A DNA stretch of 23,935 bases from Lachnospiraceae bacterium (GCA_017620975.1 JAGAUD010000034.1:1-23935); one strand, 5' to 3'; counted from the first letter of the stretch, positions 7,272 through 15,545 are shown. The notes: generated by a model not told the origin, from the sequence alone. Program-made: numbers and translations.

Positions 7272-7580
7272 TTACTCCATCTTATAGTCTGTCCAACGAT
7301 CCCAGGAATGCTGCCATCTGTCATGGTCGCTTACCAGTCTATCATTCATCCACGCAACCGCTTCCACCACACCATCCTCTGAAAAGGCGAATTCCGCACT
7401 CTGTTTCTTCTCATCCGGTGTCTTAAAGAAATTGAAGGGTTCCGGCCACACCGTCACTTTCAATTTCTTTCCGTCCTCTCCATTAATTCCTTCCAGACGA
7501 TAACGCATCCCCTGATGGCATCCGGTGAATTCTGTTTTCTTTAAAAATTCCATGGATAATATATCTTCACGTTGAATCAT
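7272..7580 (-). CDS. Small conserved-looking protein of unknown function
   Basis: A 102-residue soluble protein, acidic and rich in Trp and aromatic residues. Recognisable stretches are EFTGCHQGMRYRLEG, VTVWPEPFNFFKTPDEKKQSAEF and a C-terminal VAWMNDRLVSDHDRWQHSWDRW. I cannot place it in a named family with confidence, although similar proteins seem to occur in Lachnospiraceae. The start at 7580 is preferred over an upstream frame extension because GAGGAT lies about 8 bases before it and the extension runs into the promoter. It forms a unit with the vanZ-like gene behind a clear sigma-A promoter. Confidence 0.8.
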   Translation of the reverse strand: MIQREDILSMEFLKKTEFTGCHQGMRYRLEGINGEDGKKLKVTVWPEPFNFFKTPDEKKQSAEFAFSEDGVVEAVAWMNDRLVSDHDRWQHSWDRWTDYKME

Positions 7581-7637
7581 TTTCGTATCCTCAACTGTTT
7601 TTCGTATTATTTTATCAGGCAATATGCCCACTTTATT

Positions 7638-7666
7638 AGTATATACTATCCCTCCCCATTTGCCAA
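7638..7666 (-). promoter_or_regulatory. Sigma-A promoter of the small protein-vanZ unit
   Basis: Minus strand: TTGGCA (7661-7666), 17 bp, and TATACT (7638-7643). The -10 lies within a perfect 12-bp palindrome TAGTATATACTA (7637-7648). The promoter starts only a few bases after the sigE terminator hairpin. Confidence 0.75.
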
Positions 7667-7670
7667 GAGA

Positions 7671-7700
7671 AAATGAGCAGTCAGGTGCAACTGCTCATTT
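7671..7700 (-). terminator. Intrinsic terminator overlapping the 3' end of sigE
   Basis: A perfect 11-bp stem AAATGAGCAGT/ACTGCTCATTT (7690-7700 with 7671-7681) has an 8-base loop and is followed by TCTCTTGG. One arm lies in the last sigE codons and the stop codon lies in the loop and stem. The U-tract is short, so strength is uncertain. Confidence 0.65.
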
Positions 7701-8418
7701 CTTTTTTCAGCTGTTTCATTATTTTTTTCTCTAATCGCGATATATATGACTGAGAAATTCCAAGAAGACCGGCTACTTCCTTTTGGGTCATCTCCTGTCC
7801 GTCTCTCGTTCCCAGACCAAATCTCAGGTTAATGATCGTCTTTTCCCTTTCAGACAGCCTACTGACGGCTTTCAGCAAAAGCTTGCGTTCCACTTCATTT
7901 TCAAGATCCTTGTATATCACATCCTCATCCGTTCCCAGGATATCGGATAAAAGCAGTTCATTGCCATCCCAATCAACATTCAGAGGTTCATCTATGGACA
8001 CCTCCAGCCTTGTCTTGCTGTTTCGTCTTAAGTACATTAGAATCTCATTTTCAATACACCGTGATGCATAGGTAGCCAGTTTGATATTTTTATTGGGGTT
8101 AAAAGTATTAATAGATTTGATCAGCCCAATAGTCCCTATAGAAATCAGATCCTCCACTCCCACTCCCGTATTGTCAAACTTTTTGGCAATATACACCACC
8201 AGCCTTAAATTATGCTCAATTAAAATGGATTTTGCCTCATCTTCGTATTCAGTTCCCAGGTCATTTATTACCTCTGTCTCTTTCTCGGCTTCCAGTGGCG
8301 GCGGCAGTACTTCTGCTCCTCCTATGTAATGGATGTCACCTCTTTTTGGCAGGAGGATATTTTCCCGGCGTACCATTTTGAACTGGAACCTACCCGGTAT
8401 GGCTATCTTTATGATCAT
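7681..8418 (-). CDS. sigE: RNA polymerase sporulation sigma factor SigE (pro-form)
   Basis: A 245-residue mother-cell sigma factor made as an inactive precursor. The first about 30 residues ([20 protein letters not shown]...) are a basic, amphipathic pro-region ending before the conserved [13 protein letters not shown], the area where Bacillus pro-SigE is cut by SpoIIGA. Region 2 is [50 protein letters not shown]. Region 4 has [15 protein letters not shown] and the helix-turn-helix [30 protein letters not shown] stands before the ATG. It follows spoIIGA by 27 bases, so protease and substrate are made from one transcript. The terminator overlaps its 3' end. Confidence 0.97.
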   Translation of the reverse strand: MIIKIAIPGRFQFKMVRRENILLPKRGDIHYIGGAEVLPPPLEAEKETEVINDLGTEYEDEAKSILIEHNLRLVVYIAKKFDNTGVGVEDLISIGTIGLIKSINTFNPNKNIKLATYASRCIENEILMYLRRNSKTRLEVSIDEPLNVDWDGNELLLSDILGTDEDVIYKDLENEVERKLLLKAVSRLSEREKTIINLRFGLGTRDGQEMTQKEVAGLLGISQSYISRLEKKIMKQLKKEMSSCT

Positions 8419-8445
8419 TTTGTTACCTCCGTCTGCGTTTTCCTT

Positions 8446-9258
8446 CTATCCTGTTCTTCTGTATTTTTCCTGAAGGAGCAGCGGGTTTAAAATCATACAG
8501 TATCCGCCCTCCGAAGCAAGTTTCTCATCCACAACTCCTACGTAAATATTTTTACAGCTTATCAGCATCCCCTCTTTATTGATGATCAATTCCGGTATCA
8601 AGTAACCATATAAGATACCACTGCTCTTTCCTACCGTATGATACGGAATTACTCGAAATCCTTCCGGCTGCCCGTTTCTCCACAAGCCTTTGAAGATATT
8701 TTTTTCTAAAATGCAAACAGGCTTTCCGCTCACCGGTTCGATCAGTCCATTCCCACTGTCAATCAGTGCACTTACCGTAATTCTGGCGCCTTTCCCTATT
8801 AACTCCACTTTACAAAGATCTGTTCCTCTATTCTTTTGCACCAGATGAACTGCCTCCAGGAAAACAATTCCGCCCATTCCCATGATGCCAAGGACTCCCG
8901 GCCGGAGTCCTGAAGATTGAGGCAGCAGCCGTAACAGCAGAATCATGCATCCTCCCAGTGCGCAGGAAGAAAAAAGCAGCAACGAAAATACTCGTGCAAA
9001 AGCCTGTAGTTCATTCAGTCTGAATGTCACAAAAATCATGATGACTGCAGCTGTCGGGAATAAAATCAGCATCTTCAGCCATCCTTTCCCCGGCAAAAGA
9101 AAAGGAATCAGATACAAAACAGCGCCCAGAACAGCGCCCAATAGAATCCTTCTGCGCGTGGCAGTGCGCAGACAGATCAGGTTCACCAGTTCCAGGCAAT
9201 ACAGATTCATAACAAAATTGACCAGTAACAGACTGTCTATGTAGATTTCGTAATACAC
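8446..9258 (-). CDS. spoIIGA: Sporulation sigma-E factor processing peptidase SpoIIGA
   Basis: A 270-residue membrane aspartic protease that activates pro-SigE. The N-terminal half holds about five hydrophobic helices (residues about 10-30, 38-55, 60-78, 88-112, 120-140). The C-terminal half carries ALIDSGNGL with catalytic Asp167, then VSGKPVCI and IPYHTVG, the retropepsin-like domain. The start is a GTG with AAAGGAG about 8 bases upstream. Its promoter region carries Spo0A-box-like sites, in line with spoIIG control in Bacillus. The synteny ftsZ-spoIIGA-sigE is also the Bacillus order. Confidence 0.96.
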   Translation of the reverse strand: MYYEIYIDSLLLVNFVMNLYCLELVNLICLRTATRRRILLGAVLGAVLYLIPFLLPGKGWLKMLILFPTAAVIMIFVTFRLNELQAFARVFSLLLFSSCALGGCMILLLRLLPQSSGLRPGVLGIMGMGGIVFLEAVHLVQKNRGTDLCKVELIGKGARITVSALIDSGNGLIEPVSGKPVCILEKNIFKGLWRNGQPEGFRVIPYHTVGKSSGILYGYLIPELIINKEGMLISCKNIYVGVVDEKLASEGGYCMILNPLLLQEKYRRTG

Positions 9259-9281
9259 CTTTCTGCTCCTTTCTCCTCTAC

Positions 9282-9357
9282 AGTATACCTGTTATGCATT
9301 GCAGAATTTGTCGGAACAGCACAGTATTTTCTCTTATTTTATCTACGTTTTTCGACA
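9282..9357 (-). promoter_or_regulatory. spoIIG-like promoter with Spo0A-box-like sites
   Basis: The minus strand has -10 TATACT (9282-9287). Upstream are two 0A-like boxes: a TGTCGGA read on the plus strand (9309-9315, one mismatch to TGTCGAA) and a perfect TGTCGAA on the minus strand (9351-9357). With a start near 9275 the boxes centre at about -37 and -79. A CCGACA -35-like element lies 21 bp from the -10, an over-long spacing as in Bacillus spoIIG, where Spo0A~P is needed to activate. Confidence 0.55.
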
Positions 9358-9371
9358 GCTGCATTAAAGAA

Positions 9372-9426
9372 ATGCAAAACAAGGCATTCCACCCCATGAT
9401 TCACTTATCAAGGGGCGAAATGCCTC
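9372..9426 (-). terminator. Intrinsic terminator of ftsZ
   Basis: On the minus strand GAGGCATTTCGCCCC pairs with GGGGTGGAATGCCTT (two small mismatches) around a 16-base loop, followed by GTTTTGC. It lies about 90 bases after the ftsZ stop and just before the spoIIG control region, separating the two units. Confidence 0.85.
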
Positions 9427-9517
9427 GTATATCTTTCTTTCAAACTCACTTCGATAATAGAGTAAATAAATTCACATCACATGTCACTATTCAGCAGTTT
9501 CAGCAGCTGCTTCGCGA

Positions 9518-10831
9518 TTACTTTCTCTGCAGGAAATCAGGAATCTTTAGGGATTTCTCTTCTACAGAGCTTCTGATATCGCCAGGACGGTTAATGCCTG
9601 ACAGCGGTCTGGCAGCAGTCGCAGGCTTGGGCTGTGTATAGCCGGTCTGAGCCTGTCCATTCTGGGCAGCATTATTCTGGCTGTAATTCTGCTGGGTATA
9701 GCCACTCTGGCTGTAGCCGCCTTGTCCATAGTTGCTCTGGGCGTAATTACCCTGTCCATAAGGCTGCGCCTGCTGTCTCGGCTGGTTCATTCCCTGCAGA
9801 GTGTTAGGAACAGTATGTCCCATAGGATTGCGGTAAGGGGGCACATTGGTCTGAACCACATTGGTCTGAGGCGCAACTGCTGCATCTTCCAGACCGGTAG
9901 CGATTACTGTGATCACGCAGCTGTCGGACTTTGTGTCATCATACATGGCACCGAAGATAATATTCACTTCATCTCCTGCCATATCCTGTACATAGCTTAC
10001 TGCGTCAGAAGCATCTGACAATGTAATATCACCGGATACATTGATAATAACATGTGAAGCTCCGGAGATTGTGGTCTCAAGAAGAGGACTTTCTACAGCC
10101 ATCTTGACAGCTTCCAGGGCCTTATCATCGCCCTTGCCTTCTCCGATACCGATATGTGCGATACCCTTGTCCTTCATGACAGTCTGTACGTCAGCAAAGT
10201 CCAGATTGATGATAGCGGGTACATTGATCAGGTCGGTAATTCCCTGTACAGCCTGCTGAAGCACTTCATCAGCTTTCTTCAGAGCCTCCGGCATTGTAGT
10301 TCTGCGGTCTACGATTTCTAACAGCTTGTCATTAGGAATTACAATTAAGGTATCTACATTCTCTTTAATCTTCTCAATTCCTGCCAAAGCATTGGTCATG
10401 CGTACCTTGGCCTCAAAACGGAAAGGCTTGGTCACTACGCCGACCGTCAGGATCCCCATATCCTTTGCAATCTTGGCAACTACAGGAGCTGCACCGGTAC
10501 CGGTTCCGCCTCCCATACCACATGTTACAAATACCATATCTGCGCCCTGAAGTGCTGCTGCAACATCTTCAGCACTCTCCTCAGCAGCCTTTTCACCGAT
10601 TTCCGGCTTGGCACCGGCACCAAGTCCCTTGGTAAGTTTCTCACCAATCTGTAAAATTCTGGGAGCCTTACACAGTTTCAGAGCCTGCTTATCGGTATTC
10701 ACCCCAATGAAATCTACACCGTCAATCTCTTCATCTACCATTCTATTTACAGCATTGTTACCTGCACCACCAACACCTACTACTATGATCTTGGCAGCAG
10801 ATTCAGCATCGTTTGTCTTAATCTCCAGCAA
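9518..10831 (-). CDS. ftsZ: Cell division GTPase FtsZ with Q/N/Y/G-rich linker
   Basis: A 437-residue tubulin homologue that forms the division ring. The GTPase domain shows [13 protein letters not shown], the tubulin motif GGGTGTG (107-113) and the T7 loop NLDFADV (209-215). After about residue 318 comes a long disordered linker containing six tandem pentapeptides, then the conserved tail [10 protein letters not shown], which binds partner proteins. The start is taken as TTG at 10831: GGAGG (10840-10844) is 8 bases upstream and it yields the clostridial N-terminus MLEIKTN. Upstream in-frame ATGs (10876, 10864, 10849) have no ribosome binding site, and the first falls inside the -10 box of the ftsZ promoter. 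No ftsA precedes it. Confidence 0.96.
   Translation of the reverse strand: MLEIKTNDAESAAKIIVVGVGGAGNNAVNRMVDEEIDGVDFIGVNTDKQALKLCKAPRILQIGEKLTKGLGAGAKPEIGEKAAEESAEDVAAALQGADMVFVTCGMGGGTGTGAAPVVAKIAKDMGILTVGVVTKPFRFEAKVRMTNALAGIEKIKENVDTLIVIPNDKLLEIVDRRTTMPEALKKADEVLQQAVQGITDLINVPAIINLDFADVQTVMKDKGIAHIGIGEGKGDDKALEAVKMAVESPLLETTISGASHVIINVSGDITLSDASDAVSYVQDMAGDEVNIIFGAMYDDTKSDSCVITVIATGLEDAAVAPQTNVVQTNVPPYRNPMGHTVPNTLQGMNQPRQQAQPYGQGNYAQSNYGQGGYSQSGYTQQNYSQNNAAQNGQAQTGYTQPKPATAARPLSGINRPGDIRSSVEEKSLKIPDFLQRK
9671..9760 (-). repeat. Six tandem 15-bp units encoding pentapeptides in the FtsZ linker
   Basis: Residues 358-387 of FtsZ are six consecutive five-residue units of the form Y-[GAST]-Q-x-[NG], with Tyr at 358, 363, 368, 373, 378 and 383. 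Codons vary between units (TAT/TAC, CAG/CAA), so the protein pattern is kept although the DNA has diverged. Confidence 0.9.
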
Positions 10832-10871
10832 AGGTTCGTCCTCCTTCATTCTTTTAAATTCCATATATTCT

Positions 10872-10900
10872 ATCATATAATTATTTTACAAATTAATCAA
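10872..10900 (-). promoter_or_regulatory. Sigma-A promoter of ftsZ
   Basis: Minus strand: TTGATT (10895-10900), 17 bp, and TATGAT (10872-10877). Transcription would begin near 10865, about 35 bases before the TTG start at 10831. This gives ftsZ a supply independent of the upstream dcw operon; read-through from ftsQ is also possible because no terminator is seen between them. Confidence 0.75.
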
Positions 10901-10951
10901 CCCATTTTTTAAGAAATTTGCAATGTTTCTTTCGCTTTTTTGCTCTTTTTT

Positions 10952-11689
10952 CTACTCTTCCAGCTGAAACGAAACATCTGTTCTGTCCTGCGTCAGATTT
11001 TCCATCCGCAATGTTCCTTTTTTTCCTTCCAGCTTCGCCAAAAACTGCGGCAGAAGCATCATTTTGTTTTCCAGCTGACTGCTGTCATCGCCTAAGGCTG
11101 CTTTTATTTCTCCGAAATAAATGGTTATTTCTCCGGATGAATGAAAAAAAATCGTGTCTGCCTCCAATTCATACTTGTCCAACAGTTTGGTAAGATTCAT
11201 GACATTGTCAAACACCGCTCCATCCTCAACAGGCAATTTATCCCCAAGCACCATGTAGTCAAAGCTAAGACCGGTTATCTGGGGAACCCCCTCTGTCTTC
11301 ACATCGGAGCATTCCACCACATATCCGTCCTTATCAAAGTACATACAGGAATCCATATACCGGATATAACCTGCAAGTGCTTTTTCATATACAATGATCT
11401 TGATGGTATCCGGCGCAAGGATATCCACATCCATCACATCTACAAAAGGGATATTTTCAATCCCCTTATTTCGGTACTTAAAAGACAGATAAAGCGAATT
11501 ATTTCCCAATGGTCCCTGCATCACAAATTCTTTGATTTCCTCCCGGGAATAATGAAGATTGCCTTCCACATACACATTCTTCACGGTATGTCTTTGCAGC
11601 ACAGCAATCATTATCATTGCCAGAATACAAAGCAGCACAACGGCTGCCAGTAACCATGTGATTTTTCTCTTTTTATTCTTGTTATACAC
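10952..11689 (-). CDS. ftsQ: Cell division protein FtsQ/DivIB
   Basis: A 245-residue bitopic membrane protein of the divisome that works with FtsL. A short basic cytoplasmic end (MYNKNKKRK) is followed by a transmembrane helix at about 11-32, a POTRA domain (HTVKNVYVEGNLHYSREEIKEFV... to about 105) and an extracytoplasmic beta domain ending TDVSFQLEE. The start is a GTG that overlaps the murA stop by 8 bases (GTGTATAA), with an AGGAG 12 bases upstream. It is the last gene of the mraZ operon. Sequence conservation in the family is low, so the assignment leans on the POTRA pattern and the position before ftsZ. Confidence 0.9.
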   Translation of the reverse strand: MYNKNKKRKITWLLAAVVLLCILAMIMIAVLQRHTVKNVYVEGNLHYSREEIKEFVMQGPLGNNSLYLSFKYRNKGIENIPFVDVMDVDILAPDTIKIIVYEKALAGYIRYMDSCMYFDKDGYVVECSDVKTEGVPQITGLSFDYMVLGDKLPVEDGAVFDNVMNLTKLLDKYELEADTIFFHSSGEITIYFGEIKAALGDDSSQLENKMMLLPQFLAKLEGKKGTLRMENLTQDRTDVSFQLEE

Positions 11690-12938
11690 TGTAAATCCGC
11701 GCTCCTAACTCTCTGAGATCACGACAGATATTCTCATAGCCTCTGTCGATATAGCGGCATCCTCTGACAACAGTCTCTCCCTCTGCGATCAATCCGGCCA
11801 CTACCAGTGCTGCACCTCCTCTCAGCTCTACGGCTTCCACTTCACGTCCTTCTAATCTGGTCGGTCCCCTTACAATCACTCTGGCTGCATCCAGCTGGCG
11901 GATATCAGCTCCCATTTCTCGTAAAGGCTCTACTACGCGGAAGCGATTTTCAAAAATAGTTTCTTCAATCAGACATTCTCCATCAGCGGCTGTCATTGCC
12001 GTAAGGGCCACAGACTGAAGATCTGTAGGAAAATCTGGATAGGGCAAAGTTATCAGTTCCCTGACCCCCAGCAGTCTTTCGGGAGCCTGCACATACAACC
12101 CGTTCTCTGATTTCTGGTACTCTGCTCCCATAAAAGAAGCCAGTTCCAATACCGATGCCATCTGATGCGCAGGTGCCTCTTCCAATAAAACACAGCCTCC
12201 TGCAGCCAAACAAGCCAGCAGATATGTGCCTGCTACGATTCTGTCAGCCGGCACAGTATAATGTGTTCCCCGCAGTACTTTTCCTCCGGAAATGCACAGA
12301 CAGTCCGTCCCAACACCTTCTATATCTCCGCCGCAGGCAAGAAGATATCGGCACAGATGCTCCACCTCCGGTTCTCTGGCAGCGCCATGGATCTTAGTCT
12401 TCCCTTGTGCGGTAACCGCCGCCAGAATAATATTTTCCGTGGCTCCCACACTTGAGATGTTCCAGTGGATATCAGCACCATGCAGTCCTTCAGGCGCCTT
12501 TCCACAGATTCTGCCGTCCTTTTCTTCAAAGACTGCCCCCATCTGCTGCAGCGCCTCCAGGTGCAGGTCAATAGGTCTTTTGCCAATAACACAGCCTCCC
12601 GGATACTCCATCACGACCTCTCTGTTTCTCCCAAGCAAAGCTCCCATCAGAAAAAGTGAAGAGCGCATTCCGGTAATAGCTTCCGTCGGCATCTTAGACT
12701 GCGTCACATTACCGGCATCCACTTTGATACCATTCCCTTCCCAGCAGACCTTGCAGCCCAGCGCATTCAGAAGCTGAAGCATCTGATACACATCACTGAT
12801 CCTGGGACAATTGCTGATGATACTTTCATCCTTGGTAAGTATCGTTGCCGCCAGAATCGGCAGCGCAGCATTCTTGGAACCATGTATCCTGACACTGCCC
12901 TGCAGACTGACACCTCCGTGAACATGAATCGCTTCCAT
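11682..12938 (-). CDS. murA: UDP-N-acetylglucosamine 1-carboxyvinyltransferase
   Basis: A 418-residue enzyme for the first committed step of peptidoglycan precursor synthesis, joining phosphoenolpyruvate to UDP-GlcNAc; it is the fosfomycin target. HGSKNAALP gives Lys22 and Asn23. The active-site loop PGGCVIGKRP holds Cys116, the residue alkylated by fosfomycin (an Asp here would mean resistance). PYPDFPTDLQ and ENRFRVVEPLREMGADI are typical C-terminal signatures. The ribosome binding site is weak. It lies 73 bases after ftsW, in the slot where Bacillus has murG-murB. Confidence 0.96.
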   Translation of the reverse strand: MEAIHVHGGVSLQGSVRIHGSKNAALPILAATILTKDESIISNCPRISDVYQMLQLLNALGCKVCWEGNGIKVDAGNVTQSKMPTEAITGMRSSLFLMGALLGRNREVVMEYPGGCVIGKRPIDLHLEALQQMGAVFEEKDGRICGKAPEGLHGADIHWNISSVGATENIILAAVTAQGKTKIHGAAREPEVEHLCRYLLACGGDIEGVGTDCLCISGGKVLRGTHYTVPADRIVAGTYLLACLAAGGCVLLEEAPAHQMASVLELASFMGAEYQKSENGLYVQAPERLLGVRELITLPYPDFPTDLQSVALTAMTAADGECLIEETIFENRFRVVEPLREMGADIRQLDAARVIVRGPTRLEGREVEAVELRGGAALVVAGLIAEGETVVRGCRYIDRGYENICRDLRELGARIYSV

Positions 12939-12994
12939 ATAGCACCATCCGGTTTCAAAAAATTATAACCTGATTTATTCTATGTACCGGACTT

Positions 12995-13012
12995 GTACAG
13001 GGTACCTTGTAC
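12995..13012. repeat. 18-bp near-perfect palindrome between ftsW and murA
   Basis: GTACAGGGTACCTTGTAC reads as its own complement except for one G-T pair, and a further GTAC half-site follows at 12984-12987. It touches the ftsW stop codon. With no loop it suits a dimeric protein site more than a terminator; no U-tract follows. Confidence 0.5.
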
Positions 13013-14187
13013 TATACTTCTTTCAGCTGAATCCGTTTGGCTACGCTGAGCACCAGCCCCATCTCTATCAGCAGGAACATGACAGAGGAACCGCCGTAAC
13101 TGATAAAGGGCAAGGAAATTCCGGTATTTGGAATACTATTGGTTACTACGGCTATATTTAAAATTACCTGAATGGCAATGTGGCCGATAACGCCTACAAC
13201 CAACATGGCACCGAACAGATCAGGTGCATTATTGGCTATAATCATCATTCTCCAAAGAAGAAGAATGAACATTAAAATAACTGCCACTGCACCGAATAGC
13301 CCCAGTTCTTCACAGATAATGGAAAATATCATATCGTTCTGAGCTTCCGGCAGGAAATTCAGCTTCTGCATACTCTGTCCAAGACCTTTTCCCCAGATAC
13401 CCCCGCTTCCGATGGCGTAAAGAGCCTGTAGTGTCTGGAAGCCTGTGCCTTCCGGATCTGTCTCAGGATGAAGCCAGATGGCAATTCTTCTGATTCGGAA
13501 GCCACCTTCGGATGTCTCCATATTGATGATTGCATAGACAAGCGCAATCACTCCCGCAACAGCTCCTGTGCCTATCACAAGATATTTCTTATAATGAGGA
13601 TCTGCCACAAAGATCATGAGCAAAGAAATACCCACTACGATAATGGCAGAACTTAAGTTACTTGTAATCCTCCAAATCATGATTGCCTGAGGTAACGGCG
13701 CTAAAAACATCAAAATAATACCTTTAAAGGTACCTGCCTTCTTTCCCAGCTTGCATACCAGGCATGCCAGGAACAGAATCATACACAGTTTCGCCACTTC
13801 CGCCGGCTGCACCTGTAAAGGAATTCCGGGAATCTTGAACCATCTTCTCGCACCATGGCTGGAAATGCCAAGGGGTGTCAGAACCACCGGTATGATGGCT
13901 ATAGACACCACATATGCAAGAACCGCAAACTTCTCCCAGAAATGATAGGGTATGTTGGCTACTACCGTCATGGCGATCAGCCCCAGTATACTTGCCAGCA
14001 GCTGCTTCTTCAAATACTGGGCAGAATCCCCATATTCCAGATAAGCCGTATAGGAACTGGCAGAGTAGATCATCAGCATACCAAAGCCCAGCAGGAATAA
14101 TATTATGAACAGCAGACTATAATCAAAAAAGTATTCAGATTTATTATTCTTCTTTTTTTGTTTTCTTCTTTGTGCAGCCACCGGCAT
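13012..14187 (-). CDS. ftsW: FtsW/RodA/SpoVE-family peptidoglycan glycosyltransferase
   Basis: A SEDS polymerase of about 391 residues with about ten transmembrane helices after a basic N-terminal tail (QRRKQKKKNNK). It joins lipid II into glycan strands with a class B PBP partner. Signatures are MIYSASS in helix 1, the loop ARRWFKIPGIPLQVQPAEVAKL, DMIFSIICEELG with the Glu cluster of the active site, and the C-terminal NTGISLPFISYGGSS. The start is ambiguous: GTG 14190, ATG 14187 or GTG 14181 (the last best spaced from AAGGAG at 14191-14196); all lie at the murD stop, so the genes are coupled. In this slot Bacillus has spoVE; which role this copy plays cannot be told. Confidence 0.94.
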   Translation of the reverse strand: MPVAAQRRKQKKKNNKSEYFFDYSLLFIILFLLGFGMLMIYSASSYTAYLEYGDSAQYLKKQLLASILGLIAMTVVANIPYHFWEKFAVLAYVVSIAIIPVVLTPLGISSHGARRWFKIPGIPLQVQPAEVAKLCMILFLACLVCKLGKKAGTFKGIILMFLAPLPQAIMIWRITSNLSSAIIVVGISLLMIFVADPHYKKYLVIGTGAVAGVIALVYAIINMETSEGGFRIRRIAIWLHPETDPEGTGFQTLQALYAIGSGGIWGKGLGQSMQKLNFLPEAQNDMIFSIICEELGLFGAVAVILMFILLLWRMMIIANNAPDLFGAMLVVGVIGHIAIQVILNIAVVTNSIPNTGISLPFISYGGSSVMFLLIEMGLVLSVAKRIQLKEV

Positions 14188-15545
14188 CACTCCTTAAGAC
14201 TATTAACATATTCTTTAAACAAATTTCCTCTAACCTCATAATTTGGGAACATTCCCCAGCTTGCACACGCCGGAGATAACAATACGGCATCACCTGCTTC
14301 TGCCAGTTCAGTACACAGCTTCAGGCACTCTTCATAGGTATCTGCAAAACGGATCTGCTCGATACCATGGGCTCTGGCACACTCAGCAATTTTCTCTTTC
14401 GTCTGTCCGATCAGTACCAGCCACTTTACTTTCCCATCAAAGCTTTCGATCCATTCATCATATTCGTTATGTTTATCATAGCCCCCTGCGATCAAAATAG
14501 TGGGCTTTCTCATAGCACGGATTCCCTGGATGGCTGCATCCGGATTAGTGCCCTTAGAATCATTATAATAATCCACACCACCCTTAGCAGCTACAAATTC
14601 GATCCTGTGCTCTACTGCTTTAAAGTTCTTTACCACTTGAAGAATCGTATCCATAGGAACCTGCAGACCTCTTGTAACGGCAATCGCCGCCATCACATTC
14701 TCTGCATTGTGGATACCTACCAGATTCATATCACTGTAAATATTCATAAGCTCTGTTACCTTACCATCCTGAGCAAGGCAGATCATATCATTTTTTATAA
14801 AATAGCCTTCCTGAAGTTCCTCTTTAGAGGAGAAAAACACCACTTTTGCCGGACATCGGCTTCCAAATTCGCGGGTATAAGGGTCATTATAATTCAGCAC
14901 GCAGATATCATCTTTTGTCTGTGATGATGCAATTGCTTCTTTGGCAGCAACATAAGCCTCCATGGTATGATGTCTGTCCAGATGATCCGGAGTGATATTT
15001 AATATAGCCGATACTTTCGGGTGGAACGTATGTATCGTTTCCAGCTGGAAACTGCTGATTTCTCCGACTGTCACTGTATCCGGTCCGGTTTTCATAGATT
15101 CCAGTGTGTACGGATTGCCGATATTTCCTACTACGAATACCTTTCCGGCTCCCAGATGAGCTTTCATGATTTCGCCCACCAAAGTGGTGGTCGTAGTCTT
15201 ACCGTTTGTGCCGGTGATTGCAGCCACTTTTCCCTGCTCACATAAATATCCCAGTTCGATCTCACCAAGAATAGGGATTTCGTTATCCCTCATATGATTG
15301 ATCCAGGGAAGATCCGTGGGTACCCCAGGGCTTAATACGATCTGATCAATGCCAAGATCGGACGGCAATTCTCCCGCGATACAAGTTGCTTTCGAATCTT
15401 CCGGAAGCTTGCGTTTAATATCCTGCTCAGTCAACTTACTGTTGCTGTCATATAAAATCACTTCTGCTCCCTGCATTTCAAGGAGCTTTACTGCTGCTAT
15501 TCCACTGATACCCGAACCGACTACCAGATACTTTTGTCCCTTCAT
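14187..15545 (-). CDS. murD: UDP-N-acetylmuramoyl-L-alanine--D-glutamate ligase
   Basis: A 452-residue cytoplasmic Mur ligase adding D-glutamate to UDP-MurNAc-L-Ala. The N-terminal Rossmann-like domain (YLVVGSGISGIAAVKLL) binds UDP. The ATP loop is GTNGKTTT (112-119, Lys116). The middle domain has NITPDHLDRHHTMEAY, and the C-terminal domain NDSKGTNPDAAIQGI and LLSPACASWGMFPNYEVRG, the MurD hallmark for glutamate binding. GGAGG precedes the ATG by 7 bases. It follows spoVD by 24 bases; mraY, which normally lies between them, is absent. Confidence 0.97.
   Translation of the reverse strand: MKGQKYLVVGSGISGIAAVKLLEMQGAEVILYDSNSKLTEQDIKRKLPEDSKATCIAGELPSDLGIDQIVLSPGVPTDLPWINHMRDNEIPILGEIELGYLCEQGKVAAITGTNGKTTTTTLVGEIMKAHLGAGKVFVVGNIGNPYTLESMKTGPDTVTVGEISSFQLETIHTFHPKVSAILNITPDHLDRHHTMEAYVAAKEAIASSQTKDDICVLNYNDPYTREFGSRCPAKVVFFSSKEELQEGYFIKNDMICLAQDGKVTELMNIYSDMNLVGIHNAENVMAAIAVTRGLQVPMDTILQVVKNFKAVEHRIEFVAAKGGVDYYNDSKGTNPDAAIQGIRAMRKPTILIAGGYDKHNEYDEWIESFDGKVKWLVLIGQTKEKIAECARAHGIEQIRFADTYEECLKLCTELAEAGDAVLLSPACASWGMFPNYEVRGNLFKEYVNSLKE

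Noticed and set aside
11116..12777. Many long plus-strand frames opposite ftsQ and murA
   Set aside because: They are shadows of the minus-strand genes, with no ribosome binding sites and no recognisable domains.
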